Assembly (NCBI GenBank): GCA_965660675.1 | Contig: CBFIAU010000007.1 | Location: 1 to 64,000, forward strand | DNA from: UBA12202 sp002691725 | GTDB lineage: Bacteria > Pseudomonadota > Alphaproteobacteria > Puniceispirillales > UBA1172 | Direction: 5' to 3' | Length of the DNA: 64,000 nt | Shown: positions 24,548-33,912 of the stretch, in pieces | How positions within the stretch are numbered: the stretch's first letter is position 1 | How the letters are laid out: each line of letters starts with the position of its first letter | Program-made: the position numbers and the translations under genes | Notes under the pieces: generated by a model | Told to the model about the DNA's origin: nothing | Seen by the model: only the letters and a program-made list of their open reading frames with translations | Databases searched by the model: none

Positions 24548-25722
24548 TCTGCAACACTCCTTTGCATATCTTGGCTTGATAGGTATCCATGTGAACTCGC
24601 CAAACAATATTCATCAATATCACTGACCTGAGTCTGGCCGATTAATCCCATAACAGCACTGGCTTCATCGCCAATCACATCCAGAATATTAGATAACCCT
24701 GCTGCGCCGCCAGCACCAAGACCAAACATCACCGACCGCCCCAGCATGACAAAATCAGCACCTAAGGCAATCGCCTTGATAACATGCTCACCACTGCGGA
24801 TACCGCTATCAAAAATCAACGGCATGTCATGACCAACCGCCTGTCTTATCTGGGTCAGGGAATGAATAGATACTGGCGCCGCGTTGAGCTGTCTTCCACC
24901 ATGATTAGACACATATATGGCATCTGCGCCCATCGCCTTAATTCGGATCGCGTCTTCTGGGCACTGGACGCCCTTGATAATTAATTTCCCGCGCCATTTA
25001 TCACGCAATTTAGACAAAAATCCCCAATCGGCGGCATCACGACTGGCTTTGCGGATGAATTTGGTCTTCTGGCTTGACGTCGCATAATTCATCGGCTTGG
25101 GTAATCCATTGCGGATACTGTAAGCAAGTGTCGCCAACGTCCAACGCGGATGTGAGGCAAAATCCCAAATCTGCGATGGCCCCCAGCGCATTGGCATAGC
25201 AAAGCCATTTTTTAGATCACGCGCCCGCACCGAAGGGATCGGCACATCAACGGTAAAAATTAAGGTGCTGTAATTGGCGGCCTCGGCACGGCTGACCAAT
25301 TCATCAACAAAATCAGCAGATTGGTCGGCATAGAGCTGAAACCACGCATAGCCATCCGCATCCGCAATTATTTGCTCAAGCGTCGAGGAAGATGCTGTTG
25401 ACACACATAGCGGTATGCGCCGCCGTGAAGCTTCTCTGGCCATGAACTTATCAGCCCCCGGCCAAGCCAGATTGGTCATCCCCATCGGCGCAAAGCCAAA
25501 CGGATAATCCGCTTCCAATCCAAGGATTTGGCAAGACAGGGATCGCTTTGAAATATTCCTTAGAACCCTCGGCATCAGACGAACTTCGTTCAGAGCTTGG
25601 CTATTTTTATCATGCAGGCTTTCATCACCAGATGCGCCGGCAATAAAATCATAAAGCATTTTTGGCAATCGGCTCTTGGCGCGCCGTTGTGCGTCATCAA
25701 TGGTATATATTTGCCTGGGCAA
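24544..25722 (-). CDS. FMN-dependent alpha-hydroxy acid dehydrogenase
   Basis: 392 residues of the LldD/glycolate oxidase family, a TIM barrel binding FMN. Visible motifs are YDFIAGASGDE (24-34), PFGFAPMGMTNL, FQLYADQ, TVDVPIPSVRARDLKNGF, the catalytic-base stretch YVSNHGGRQLNAAP and the FMN phosphate loop DSGIRSGEHVIKA..GADFVMLGR. The enzyme oxidises an L-2-hydroxy acid to the 2-oxo acid. First gene of the dmdA operon and divergent from a LysR regulator. In this context the hydroxy acid might be a sulfur-containing one, which is inference. Confidence 0.85.
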   Translation of the reverse strand: MPRQIYTIDDAQRRAKSRLPKMLYDFIAGASGDESLHDKNSQALNEVRLMPRVLRNISKRSLSCQILGLEADYPFGFAPMGMTNLAWPGADKFMAREASRRRIPLCVSTASSSTLEQIIADADGYAWFQLYADQSADFVDELVSRAEAANYSTLIFTVDVPIPSVRARDLKNGFAMPMRWGPSQIWDFASHPRWTLATLAYSIRNGLPKPMNYATSSQKTKFIRKASRDAADWGFLSKLRDKWRGKLIIKGVQCPEDAIRIKAMGADAIYVSNHGGRQLNAAPVSIHSLTQIRQAVGHDMPLIFDSGIRSGEHVIKAIALGADFVMLGRSVMFGLGAGGAAGLSNILDVIGDEASAVMGLIGQTQVSDIDEYCLASSHGYLSSQDMQRSVAE

Positions 25723-25836
25723 GGAGCTATTCCTGATAGTGAAATGAAAAATTTACAGATTAAAAAATCATAGAACAAATATAATTATTGGATACATTGA
25801 TCAAGAAAAGGTATAGTTTTCAGGCAAGGAGAAAAT

Positions 25837-26754
25837 ATGTTTAATTTTCGCCAACTCAAAGCCTTTGATACCGTCATGCGTCTTGGCACAGTCACGGCGG
25901 CAGCAAAGGCATTGAATGTATCTCAGCCTAGCATTACCAGATTGATACATGAGCTTGAATCCACGCTTGGATTTTCATTATTCATCCGACAAGGCAGAGG
26001 CATTATTTCAACGATTGAAGCACGGCGGTTTCATCAAGCCGTGGAAAGTGCCTTTATTAATATTGAGAAACTGGATGAACTGGCCGCGTCTATTCGCAAA
26101 AAGACGGTTGGCAAAGTTTCGGTCGGCGTTATTCCAACCGTTTCCTTGACATTACTGCCAAAAGTGTTGGGGCAAAGCAGCAAGACCGAGGGGCAAAACC
26201 ATATTGAGGTGCATGTCCGCAATACTCCGGCAATCGTTGATGCCATTCAGTTGCAACAATTTGATCTTGGGATTGTATCACGGTCGCCGCCCTATGAAGG
26301 CGTTCATATTCTCTATCAGGCATCGGTCAATTATGTGGCCCTGATCCCTGAACATCACGCTTTGGCAGAACCTGACAAAAGCCTCGATCTGGAAAAAGCC
26401 GCAACAACGGAGGAGTTCATTACATTTGGGAATGTATATCCTCTGGATATGCACGGCATGGCGCCAAGACTGGCAGAACAGTTACAGAAAAACGCCCGAT
26501 ATAGTATCGCCAATTTGCTTGCCGCCGCCAGCCTGGTCAAGGAAACAGGTATTCCGGCTATAGTAGATCCTTTTTCGGCGCAGATGATGGCGGAAAAAGG
26601 CGGCGTTGTTATCAGGCCGCTTTTGCAGAGTTTGAATTATCATATTGCGATCATTACGCGCGGATTGGATACCATGACGCGGGAGACCAGAATGTTGACA
26701 GACCTGCTTATTAATGGCTTTCAAAACGATCCTATCATCAAGTCGCATCGCTAA
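25837..26754 (+). CDS. LysR-family transcriptional regulator
   Basis: 305 residues. The N-terminal winged helix-turn-helix reads FRQLKAFDTVMRLGTVTAAAKALNVSQPSI and then a helix rich in LIHELESTLG, followed by a periplasmic-binding-protein-like effector domain. AAGGAG sits 8 nt before the ATG. It diverges from the FMN dehydrogenase / ThDP / TLP / dmdA operon across 114 nt, the usual place for its operator. It probably activates that operon in response to an intermediate. Confidence 0.85.
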   Translation: MFNFRQLKAFDTVMRLGTVTAAAKALNVSQPSITRLIHELESTLGFSLFIRQGRGIISTIEARRFHQAVESAFINIEKLDELAASIRKKTVGKVSVGVIPTVSLTLLPKVLGQSSKTEGQNHIEVHVRNTPAIVDAIQLQQFDLGIVSRSPPYEGVHILYQASVNYVALIPEHHALAEPDKSLDLEKAATTEEFITFGNVYPLDMHGMAPRLAEQLQKNARYSIANLLAAASLVKETGIPAIVDPFSAQMMAEKGGVVIRPLLQSLNYHIAIITRGLDTMTRETRMLTDLLINGFQNDPIIKSHR

Positions 26755-26806
26755 TTCCTGACCGATATTCAGCCGCAATACCGATCACATGCAATCAAAT
26801 GCGCTG

Positions 26807-27580
26807 TCAAGAGAGGCCAGAAAAACCAATATTTGCAAAACCAATATCATGACCAGCTTTGAGAGGCCGGATATTAACCCCCTCCGCTACTTGGCTGATG
26901 ACATAGGCATTGCTTCCATCATCACGGGCAATGTCAACCGATTTGACAACACCATCAACAATCCAAACGGCCACCCCATCGTCAATAGCAATGCCTGAAG
27001 ATAAGCTGCCATCAGCAATATGATGGTGATAAGCGTTTTTCCTTGGCGCTTCGTTGCTATAATGTGGGCAAGCACTGCCAGCCAGCAAACCCAGCCCTGG
27101 GTGCAATTCATAGCCATCTGAACTATTCCCCAATAACAGATCAGAAAACCAGCAAATCGCGCCAGCGCTTACCCCTGCCATGACGACGCCCTGCCGAATA
27201 GCGTCCATCAATAAAGCCGTGATGCCTGAACGCTGCCAATGCGCCAGCATGGTGGCGGTTTCGCCGCCGCCTATATAAACGATATCAAGATTTTGGAAAA
27301 ATGCAGTCGCTTCGCTTGCATCGGCGCTTATGGGCAGATGACGGGTTTCCGCGCAATCATAAAAGCGCTTGTGAAAATTGGCAATTCTTTGGGGATTATC
27401 AGCGCTGGCATGACCGATATAGCCAATATGAGTTGACTGCGCTGCCCCGGTAAGATCAAGCAGACGGTCTTCTAACAACGGATCACCATTCAATCTATTA
27501 TCAGGCCTTCCATTATCAGACGAGGCATTATCAGCATGAGTAAATCCGCCACCGCCAACAGCATATATCTGTATCGCCAT
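26807..27580 (-). CDS. peptidase S51 (dipeptidase E-like)
   Basis: 257 residues. The signature VVMAGVSAGAICWF (about 132-145) holds the nucleophile serine. IYIGGGETATML (about 99-110) and LLAGSACPHYSN also match family S51, which includes peptidase E (Asp-X dipeptidase) and cyanophycinase-like enzymes. It lies between the LysR gene and an oligopeptide importer, so intracellular processing of imported peptides is a reasonable reading. Convergent with the LysR gene, 52 nt apart. Confidence 0.8.
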   Translation of the reverse strand: MAIQIYAVGGGGFTHADNASSDNGRPDNRLNGDPLLEDRLLDLTGAAQSTHIGYIGHASADNPQRIANFHKRFYDCAETRHLPISADASEATAFFQNLDIVYIGGGETATMLAHWQRSGITALLMDAIRQGVVMAGVSAGAICWFSDLLLGNSSDGYELHPGLGLLAGSACPHYSNEAPRKNAYHHHIADGSLSSGIAIDDGVAVWIVDGVVKSVDIARDDGSNAYVISQVAEGVNIRPLKAGHDIGFANIGFSGLS

Positions 27581-27835
27581 GCGTTCTTCTCGCCTCCCGA
27601 AAGATCAGCCTGACCTGAATTCAGAAAATAAGCAATTCGAATATAAAAAACTAATTCATACAAAATACGTATGAATATATTTGTAAATTATATTTGTTAT
27701 AATATTTCTTAAATCTCATAGTCATTAATAACAAACGAACACACAGGATAACTTTGCCTGTCACACCTATAAATGGAAATGGTCAAGGGACGAATTAAAC
27801 CTTTGCCAGTTATCAATAATGATGGAGGAAATCAG

Positions 27836-29317
27836 ATGAAAAAATCGTTTATCGCATCAGCATTAATCATAATGCTTTGTGGTGCAAATGCGATCGCGTC
27901 CCCTAGTGGAACGTTCAGACAAGCACATGAATATGGTTTTGGTGACAAATCCAATCTTGATCCCGCTTCGCGTGGCCGGGTCATGCAGATCACTGAAAAA
28001 TTGATGAGCCGGCTGATCAGGCCAGATTTGAAAGGCTCGCCTAGCCCAGACCTTGCCACATCATGGAGCGCAAACGCCGAAGCAACCGAATGGACGCTCA
28101 ACTTGCGCGAAGGCGTCAGCTTCCATGATGGCTCCAGCTTTGATGCTGGCGATGTCATTTATACATTTGAGCGCGTTCTCGACCCCGAAAACAAGTCTCC
28201 GGCACGGTCAGCTATTAAAATGATCGAGAGCATGGAAGCCGTTGACAGCATGACGGTCAAGTTTTCCCTATCCACCCCATTTGCTGATATGCCGCTTCAG
28301 CTGATGGATTATCGGTTGCGGATTATCCCGGAAGATTCAGGTGACAGCATCGCAACTTCAGGCATTGGAACAGGGCCATTTAAGCTGGTTTCCTTTGATG
28401 CCGCAGGGGTCACAAAACTAGAAGCCAATATGGATTACTGGGAAGGCGCTCCAGGTGTCGCAAATATGGAAATCATCGGTATCGGTGATGGTCAGGCACG
28501 CATGCAAGCCTTGCTTGGCGGTCAAATTGACTTTGAAAACACCGTTACCAATCAGCAAAAGCCAATGTTTGCCAGCAGCAATAAATTCAAGATGGTGGAA
28601 GTTCCAACTGGCAACTGGCGTGGATTGGTATTTCGCACCGATGTTGAGCCATTTACAGATGTCAGGGTTCGGCAAGCTGTGCGGATGGCCGCTGACCGTG
28701 AAGAATTGGTCAAATTGATCATGGGCGGTGCCGCTACGGTAGCTTGTGACACACCGGTTAAGCCTGATGATCAGTATCGTGCCGATATCTCATGCCCGCA
28801 GGATATTGCAGGGGCAAAGAAGCTGCTTGCCGACGCTGGTTATGCTGACGGTATTGATGTTGAGGTTTATGTTGCAACGCTTGAGCCAACATGGCCAATT
28901 CTTGCCGAAGCCTATCAGCAACAGGCCGCAGAAGCAGGCATTAGAGTTACCATTAAGCAGGTTCCGTCTGATGGCTACTGGAGCGATACATGGATGCAAA
29001 AGTCGGTTTCAGCTACACGCTGGAATGAACGGCCTGCGGATTCCGCTCTGCATGAGATTTATCTCTCAACTGCAAAATGGAACGAATCCTATTATAACGA
29101 TCCGGCATTTGACAGCTTGCTTGGTGATGCAAGACGTGAGCTTGATTTCGAAAAGCGTAAGGCGATTTATGTCCAGGCACAGGAACATCTTTATGAGACT
29201 GCCGGTACGTTGATCCCTTATCATGTCTCAAAGCTTTATGTCTATAATGCGCGAGTTGATGGCATTGATGCTGTGGAAAACCACTCTATTCGCTGGAATA
29301 AGGTTACGGTCGAATAG
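27836..29317 (+). CDS. peptide ABC transporter substrate-binding protein (family 5)
   Basis: 493 residues from the ATG at 27836, preceded by GGAGG 8 nt upstream and followed by a signal peptide (MKKSFIASALIIMLCGANAIAS). SBP family 5 features include LMSRLIRPDLKGSPSPDLATSW, WTLNLREGVSFHDGSSFDAGDV, RQAVRMAADREELVKLI and a C-terminal TLIPYHVSKLYVYN. It binds peptides or similar organic solutes in the periplasm and feeds the two permeases and fused ATPase downstream. A hairpin follows the gene. Confidence 0.85.
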   Translation: MKKSFIASALIIMLCGANAIASPSGTFRQAHEYGFGDKSNLDPASRGRVMQITEKLMSRLIRPDLKGSPSPDLATSWSANAEATEWTLNLREGVSFHDGSSFDAGDVIYTFERVLDPENKSPARSAIKMIESMEAVDSMTVKFSLSTPFADMPLQLMDYRLRIIPEDSGDSIATSGIGTGPFKLVSFDAAGVTKLEANMDYWEGAPGVANMEIIGIGDGQARMQALLGGQIDFENTVTNQQKPMFASSNKFKMVEVPTGNWRGLVFRTDVEPFTDVRVRQAVRMAADREELVKLIMGGAATVACDTPVKPDDQYRADISCPQDIAGAKKLLADAGYADGIDVEVYVATLEPTWPILAEAYQQQAAEAGIRVTIKQVPSDGYWSDTWMQKSVSATRWNERPADSALHEIYLSTAKWNESYYNDPAFDSLLGDARRELDFEKRKAIYVQAQEHLYETAGTLIPYHVSKLYVYNARVDGIDAVENHSIRWNKVTVE

Positions 29318-29343
29318 ACAAATCAATTGAGAAACCTGATAAT

Positions 29344-29391
29344 AGGGCCAGTGGCTACGCCTTGACTATCTTGGCAATAGAAACTGGCCCT
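29344..29391 (+). terminator. hairpin after peptide binding-protein gene
   Basis: AGGGCCAGT (29344-29352) pairs with ACTGGCCCT (29383-29391) over a 30-nt loop. There is no T run, so it is probably a 3'-end stabiliser or attenuator rather than a full terminator. Confidence 0.55.
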
Positions 29392-29449
29392 TAAATACAT
29401 AATTCTGGAAAACCATAATCCTGATCACGTCCAAACGGAAAACTAAATT

Positions 29450-30409
29450 ATGATTGTGATGCTGATGAGACGAATTTTACTGGGCTTTATTACCGTTTGC
29501 CTGGTATCCATCATTATCTTTAGTGGCATTGAGATGCTGCCGGGTGATGCCTGCACCCAATATTTAGGTGAATATCAGGCTGATAAAGAGTTGCTTGAAC
29601 AATGCCGCAAAGACCTTGATTTAAACAGACCTGCGCATGAGCGGTTTCGGGAATGGGCTGGCGGCGCTATGACAGGCGACCTTGGCATGGCTGTTGATGG
29701 CAAGACCAAAATCAGCACGATTGTTGGTGATCGTCTGAAAAACTCACTGCTACTTGCTTTTTGTGCCATGCTTGTTGGCATCCCTTTAGCGCTGATATTG
29801 GGCATCATCACTGGTCTTTGGCGTGATCGGATGCCTGATCTGGTCATATCGACATTGGCCATTTTTGCCATGACTATTCCTGAATTTGTGTCGGCAACAT
29901 TGCTTATTCTGGTGTTCAGCATCTGGCTCGGCTGGTTGCCTGGAATTGTGCTAACATCGGCGAGCGCGCCTATATCTGAATTTTTTCCTGAGATTTTGTT
30001 GCCTGTGATCGTCCTGTCACTGGTGATGTGCGCCCATATCATGCGTATGGTGCGCTCATCGGTGATTGATGTCATGTCTAGTGATTACGTTCAAATGGCG
30101 ACGCTTAAAGGTGTGCCATATTGGCAGATGGTGTTTCGTCATGCCTTACCAAATGCGCTATTGCCAGCAATAAATGTTGTGGCGCTTACGATTGCCTGGC
30201 TGCTTGGCGGCGTTGTCGTGATTGAGGTGGTGTTCAATTATCCGGGATTAGGACGGCTCATGATTGATGCCATTTCTGATCGAGATTTGCCGGTTGTGCA
30301 ATCCATTGCCTTGATTGTGGCAAGTATTTATGTCTGCGTTAACTTAGCGGCAGATTTATTAACAATGTTGGCGAACCCGAAATTGCGAACTGTTTATACG
30401 AGGAAATAA
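29450..30409 (+). CDS. peptide ABC transporter permease (DppB type)
   Basis: 319 residues with six spans and the DppB layout. After the first span comes a periplasmic loop (LPGDACTQYLGEYQADKELLEQCRKDLDL in two parts), then GDLGMA. The cytoplasmic coupling loop is YVQMATLKGVPYWQMVFRHALPNAL, written here as a description of residues near 205-230. The stop TAA overlaps the next ATG by one base. Several nearby ATGs make the exact start uncertain by up to five codons. Confidence 0.85.
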   Translation: MIVMLMRRILLGFITVCLVSIIIFSGIEMLPGDACTQYLGEYQADKELLEQCRKDLDLNRPAHERFREWAGGAMTGDLGMAVDGKTKISTIVGDRLKNSLLLAFCAMLVGIPLALILGIITGLWRDRMPDLVISTLAIFAMTIPEFVSATLLILVFSIWLGWLPGIVLTSASAPISEFFPEILLPVIVLSLVMCAHIMRMVRSSVIDVMSSDYVQMATLKGVPYWQMVFRHALPNALLPAINVVALTIAWLLGGVVVIEVVFNYPGLGRLMIDAISDRDLPVVQSIALIVASIYVCVNLAADLLTMLANPKLRTVYTRK

Positions 30410-31290
30410 TGGCTCAAGCCATCACGCATCAATTTGAAAAAAACAGGGCGCTAACTGTCCTTAAAGACCTTGTGTCGCGTCCGTCTGGGGCGATTGGGCT
30501 TTCGCTGGTTATGTTTCATCTCGTGCTGGCGATCATCAGCCCTTATATCGCCCCCTTTGATTACAAATTGCAAAACTCTTCCCTGATGTTATCTGCTCCT
30601 GATGCGGTGCATTGGCTGGGTGCTGATCATCTTGGCCGTGATGTGTTCTCACGAACATTGATGGGCGGCCGCGAAGCTCTCCTGGTCACCGGAATAGCGA
30701 CTCCTCTAGCGGTGATATGGGGCGGCTTTATTGGCATATTATTCGGCCTTGTCGGTGGCCGACTTGACGAGGTGCTTATGCGCGTGGTTGACGCCTTTCT
30801 CTCCCTGCCATGGATTTTGAAAATGTTGGTCATCATTGTCACCTTTGGCTCAGGAACCGCAGTGCTGATCCCGACACTGGCATTTTTCTATGGTGTGCCT
30901 GTCATCAGGATTGCCCGCGCCGCCACGCATGATGTGATCGCGCGTGATTTTGTCTGGTCAGCCAAGGCCAGAGGACATAGCCGGATTAGTATCATCTGGC
31001 GTGAGTTACTGCCGAATGTTCTGGATGCTTTAATGGTTGAGGGTGCTATGCGCTGGTCGTGGATGTTGCTGGCGTTTTCTTCGTTATCTTTTCTTGGCTT
31101 TGGGGTATCGCCGCCAACGCCTGATTGGGGATTAATGATTTCAGATGCGCGCGGCTTCATGTCATTTGCTCCATGGGGGGTCATTGGCCCCGTTATTGCC
31201 CTATCCTCATTGATCATAGGGATCAATCTGACGGCAGATGCCTTGGCTAAGGCATTAGGGATTGACCGCGCCCAGAAAGCGCCAGTGTAA
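30409..31290 (+). CDS. peptide ABC transporter permease (DppC type)
   Basis: 293 residues. An N-terminal cytoplasmic segment, one span with SPYIAPFDY, then HWLGADHLGRDVFSR and five further spans match DppC/OppC. The coupling loop is FVWSAKARGHSRISIIWRELLPN in the 180-203 region. It pairs with the DppB-type subunit, with the genes overlapping by one base (TAATG). A 14-bp tandem duplication covers its stop codon and the next start. Confidence 0.85.
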   Translation: MAQAITHQFEKNRALTVLKDLVSRPSGAIGLSLVMFHLVLAIISPYIAPFDYKLQNSSLMLSAPDAVHWLGADHLGRDVFSRTLMGGREALLVTGIATPLAVIWGGFIGILFGLVGGRLDEVLMRVVDAFLSLPWILKMLVIIVTFGSGTAVLIPTLAFFYGVPVIRIARAATHDVIARDFVWSAKARGHSRISIIWRELLPNVLDALMVEGAMRWSWMLLAFSSLSFLGFGVSPPTPDWGLMISDARGFMSFAPWGVIGPVIALSSLIIGINLTADALAKALGIDRAQKAPV

Positions 31291-31308
31291 ATGAGCCAGT
31301 GTAAATGA
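31281..31308 (+). repeat. 14-bp tandem duplication at a gene junction
   Basis: GCCAGTGTAAATGA occurs twice without a gap. Each copy carries a TAA stop and an ATG. The first ATG now opens only a five-codon frame, while the second is in use for the next gene. Confidence 0.9.
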
Positions 31309-33323
31309 ATACGTCATCCTTTATTGATATTCAGAACCTTTCTGTTGGATATACAAGTCGGTCGCAGAAAATCATTAAGGTTCTGCGTGATGTCAGCCTC
31401 ACGATTAATCGCGGCGAGAGTGTCGGGCTTGTCGGGGAAAGCGGGTCAGGTAAAAGCACACTTGCGCTAGCGGCAATGGGGTATTTCAAACGCGGGCTTA
31501 GAGCCTTGGATGGAAGCGTGCATTTCAATAATATCAACATGCTGGGTCTTGATCATGATGAGCTACAGAAAATAAGAGGCGGTAATCTCGCCCTGATCCC
31601 GCAAAACTCAGGACAATCCCTGACCCCAACCCTGCGGATAGGGCGGCAAATCGCCGAAGCCTTGCGCTTGCATAGTGGCCTTGACCAAACGGCTTTTGAT
31701 GATCGGATTATTGAAATTCTCTCACAAGTACGCCTGCCAAATCCGGCAGCGCTAATTAATCGCTACCCCCATGAATTATCAGGTGGGCAGCAGCAACGTG
31801 TTGCTATCGCCATGGCTCTTGCCGGTCAGCCTGATGCTCTGCTCCTTGATGAGCCTACTACCGGCCTTGATGTCACCACGCAGGCGCATATCCTCGAATT
31901 GCTTAGAGACCTCGCCCGTGACCGCAATATGGCCATGCTGTATGTTAGCCACGATCTTGGTGCTATTTCGCGTGTGTGTGACAATGTTGTCGTCATGTAT
32001 GCGGGCGAAGTTGTGCTGACAGGATCATCACGCCAGACTTTACTCGCGCCAAAGCATCCCTATGCTCATGGTCTTCTTACCTCTATTCCACGGTTGAAGC
32101 AAAAGGAATTGCCAGTTGCGCTAGATGGCAGGCCGCCCATGCCAGGGGAGACAATTACCGGATGTGCCTTTGCCGATCGATGCGCGCTGGCAGATGATCA
32201 GTGCCGAACAGCATCACCGCCTCTTACTCGCCTTGAAAGCGCAGAAAGTATCAGATGTTTTCATCATGATAAGATTGATCAATTAGCCACCTCAAGCCAA
32301 AGGGTGAAGCAAAGAAAAGCCGCCAGAAAAGGCACAGGCGAAACCACATTAGGGTTAGAAGACCTGGCCATCACCTATGCAAAATCTGGATTTCTGACAC
32401 AGTTTTTGAGCAATAGCCCGCCTCCACCTGCAACCGTCGATAATATCAATATCAATATTGAAAAAGGCGAAACCCTTGGTCTTGTCGGTGAGAGTGGAAG
32501 CGGTAAATCAACGATCCTAAAAACCATTGCTGGTCTTATCTCACCAAAAAATGGCGGGATTATTCTTAACCAGGACACCAAATTGACAGCCAAAGTAGAA
32601 GATCGCCCTGCTATGAACTTGCGGCAGATTCAGATGATTTTTCAGAACCCTGATGACAGCCTGAACCCGCGTCATACAGTGGCACAGATACTGGCGCAAC
32701 CGCTAAGGCTTTATTTTCAGTTATCGGGCAAGGATTTGCACGACCGGAGCGTCAAATTGCTGGAACAGGTCAGGCTTGGGGAACATTATCTTAGCCGCCT
32801 GCCTAGCCAGTTATCAGGAGGCGAAAAACAGCGTGTTGCCATCGCGCGTGCCTTTGCCGCAGAACCCGAAATTGTTTTATGTGACGAAGTGACTTCAGCC
32901 CTTGATGTATCGGTGCAAGCCGCCGTTCTGGATTTGCTCAATGTGCTGAAAAAAGAGCGCGGTACAACCTATATTTTTGTATCGCATGATCTGGCCGTGG
33001 TTAAGGCTATCTCTGATCGTGTGGCGGTGCTGTATCAGGGTAGATTATGTGAAATCGGGCCTTCTGATGCGGTCTATCAAGCGCCTTTTCATCCATATAC
33101 AGATGTCTTGCTTGGGGCGGTTTTGGAACCTGATCCCGATACAGCGCCGACCCTTAGCGCCGATGATGTGGTTGAGCTGTCGCCACCAGCAAAAGGATGT
33201 CCTTTTCAGCGCCGTTGTCCGAAGAAACTAGGTGAGATTTGTGAAAATCAAACGCCACCTGCTCAAATATCTAACCAAGGTCATGTTATCCATTGTCATA
33301 TTCCGTTAAAGGAATTGCATTAA
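31305..33323 (+). CDS. fused peptide ABC transporter ATPase (DppD-DppF type)
   Basis: 672 residues with two complete nucleotide-binding domains. The first has Walker A GESGSGKST near 46-54, LSGGQQQR and DEPTTGLD, then an oligopeptide-type C-terminal segment with CAFADRCALADDQC. The second has GESGSGKST near 395-403, LSGGEKQR, DEVTSALD and a cysteine-rich C-terminal tail (CPFQRRCPKKLGEIC). The two halves would form one ATPase sandwich on the DppBC channel. Both H-loops (SHDLG, SHDLA) are intact. Confidence 0.9.
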   Translation: MNTSSFIDIQNLSVGYTSRSQKIIKVLRDVSLTINRGESVGLVGESGSGKSTLALAAMGYFKRGLRALDGSVHFNNINMLGLDHDELQKIRGGNLALIPQNSGQSLTPTLRIGRQIAEALRLHSGLDQTAFDDRIIEILSQVRLPNPAALINRYPHELSGGQQQRVAIAMALAGQPDALLLDEPTTGLDVTTQAHILELLRDLARDRNMAMLYVSHDLGAISRVCDNVVVMYAGEVVLTGSSRQTLLAPKHPYAHGLLTSIPRLKQKELPVALDGRPPMPGETITGCAFADRCALADDQCRTASPPLTRLESAESIRCFHHDKIDQLATSSQRVKQRKAARKGTGETTLGLEDLAITYAKSGFLTQFLSNSPPPPATVDNININIEKGETLGLVGESGSGKSTILKTIAGLISPKNGGIILNQDTKLTAKVEDRPAMNLRQIQMIFQNPDDSLNPRHTVAQILAQPLRLYFQLSGKDLHDRSVKLLEQVRLGEHYLSRLPSQLSGGEKQRVAIARAFAAEPEIVLCDEVTSALDVSVQAAVLDLLNVLKKERGTTYIFVSHDLAVVKAISDRVAVLYQGRLCEIGPSDAVYQAPFHPYTDVLLGAVLEPDPDTAPTLSADDVVELSPPAKGCPFQRRCPKKLGEICENQTPPAQISNQGHVIHCHIPLKELH

Positions 33324-33338
33324 TTCAGGCATGCGGTT

Positions 33339-33806
33339 TTAGTCGTCCATATTTACCTTGGGCAAAGACATTGACCGTTTGACCTGACCAAAGGCAAAAT
33401 GGGTTTCCATCTCACCAAGGCCGGACACATGAGTTAATTTGTTACGAACAAACTTCTCATAGTCTTTGAGCGAATGTGCAAAAACCTGCAACATATAATC
33501 TTGGCGTCCTGACATGAGATAGCAGGCAACAACCTCATCCAACTCCATCATAGCCTTCTCAAAACTGCCAATCTCAGCATCGGTCTGACGTTCAAGCCTA
33601 ACCGTAATAAAAGCCATGATCGGCAAGCCATAGGCATCAGGGTCAACAACCGCAGTATAGCCCTTAATCACACCAGCATCTTCAAGCATCTTGACACGCC
33701 TCAGACATGGCGTCGGCGACAGGTTAACCCGTTCACTCAATTCCTGATTGGTGATACGAGCGTTCTGCTGTAATTCGTTGAGAATGTTAAGATCAATCCT
33801 ATCCAT
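33339..33806 (-). CDS. Lrp/AsnC-family regulator
   Basis: 155 residues. The N-terminal helix-turn-helix (MDRIDLNILNELQQNARITN, then LSERVNLSPTPCLRRVKML) is followed by a RAM-type effector domain (YTAVVDPDAYGLPIMAFITVRLE). It is divergent from the indolepyruvate ferredoxin oxidoreductase gene, 106 nt away, and likely senses an amino or 2-oxo acid and controls it. It converges on the peptide transporter operon. Confidence 0.85.
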   Translation of the reverse strand: MDRIDLNILNELQQNARITNQELSERVNLSPTPCLRRVKMLEDAGVIKGYTAVVDPDAYGLPIMAFITVRLERQTDAEIGSFEKAMMELDEVVACYLMSGRQDYMLQVFAHSLKDYEKFVRNKLTHVSGLGEMETHFAFGQVKRSMSLPKVNMDD

Positions 33807-33912
33807 ACCCTTATATTAGCATTATCTGCTAATAATGCCAATAATGATAGCATGATTTAGATATTAATTTTGCCATGTTGGTGATACCATTATAATTAAT
33901 GGAGGGGATGCT

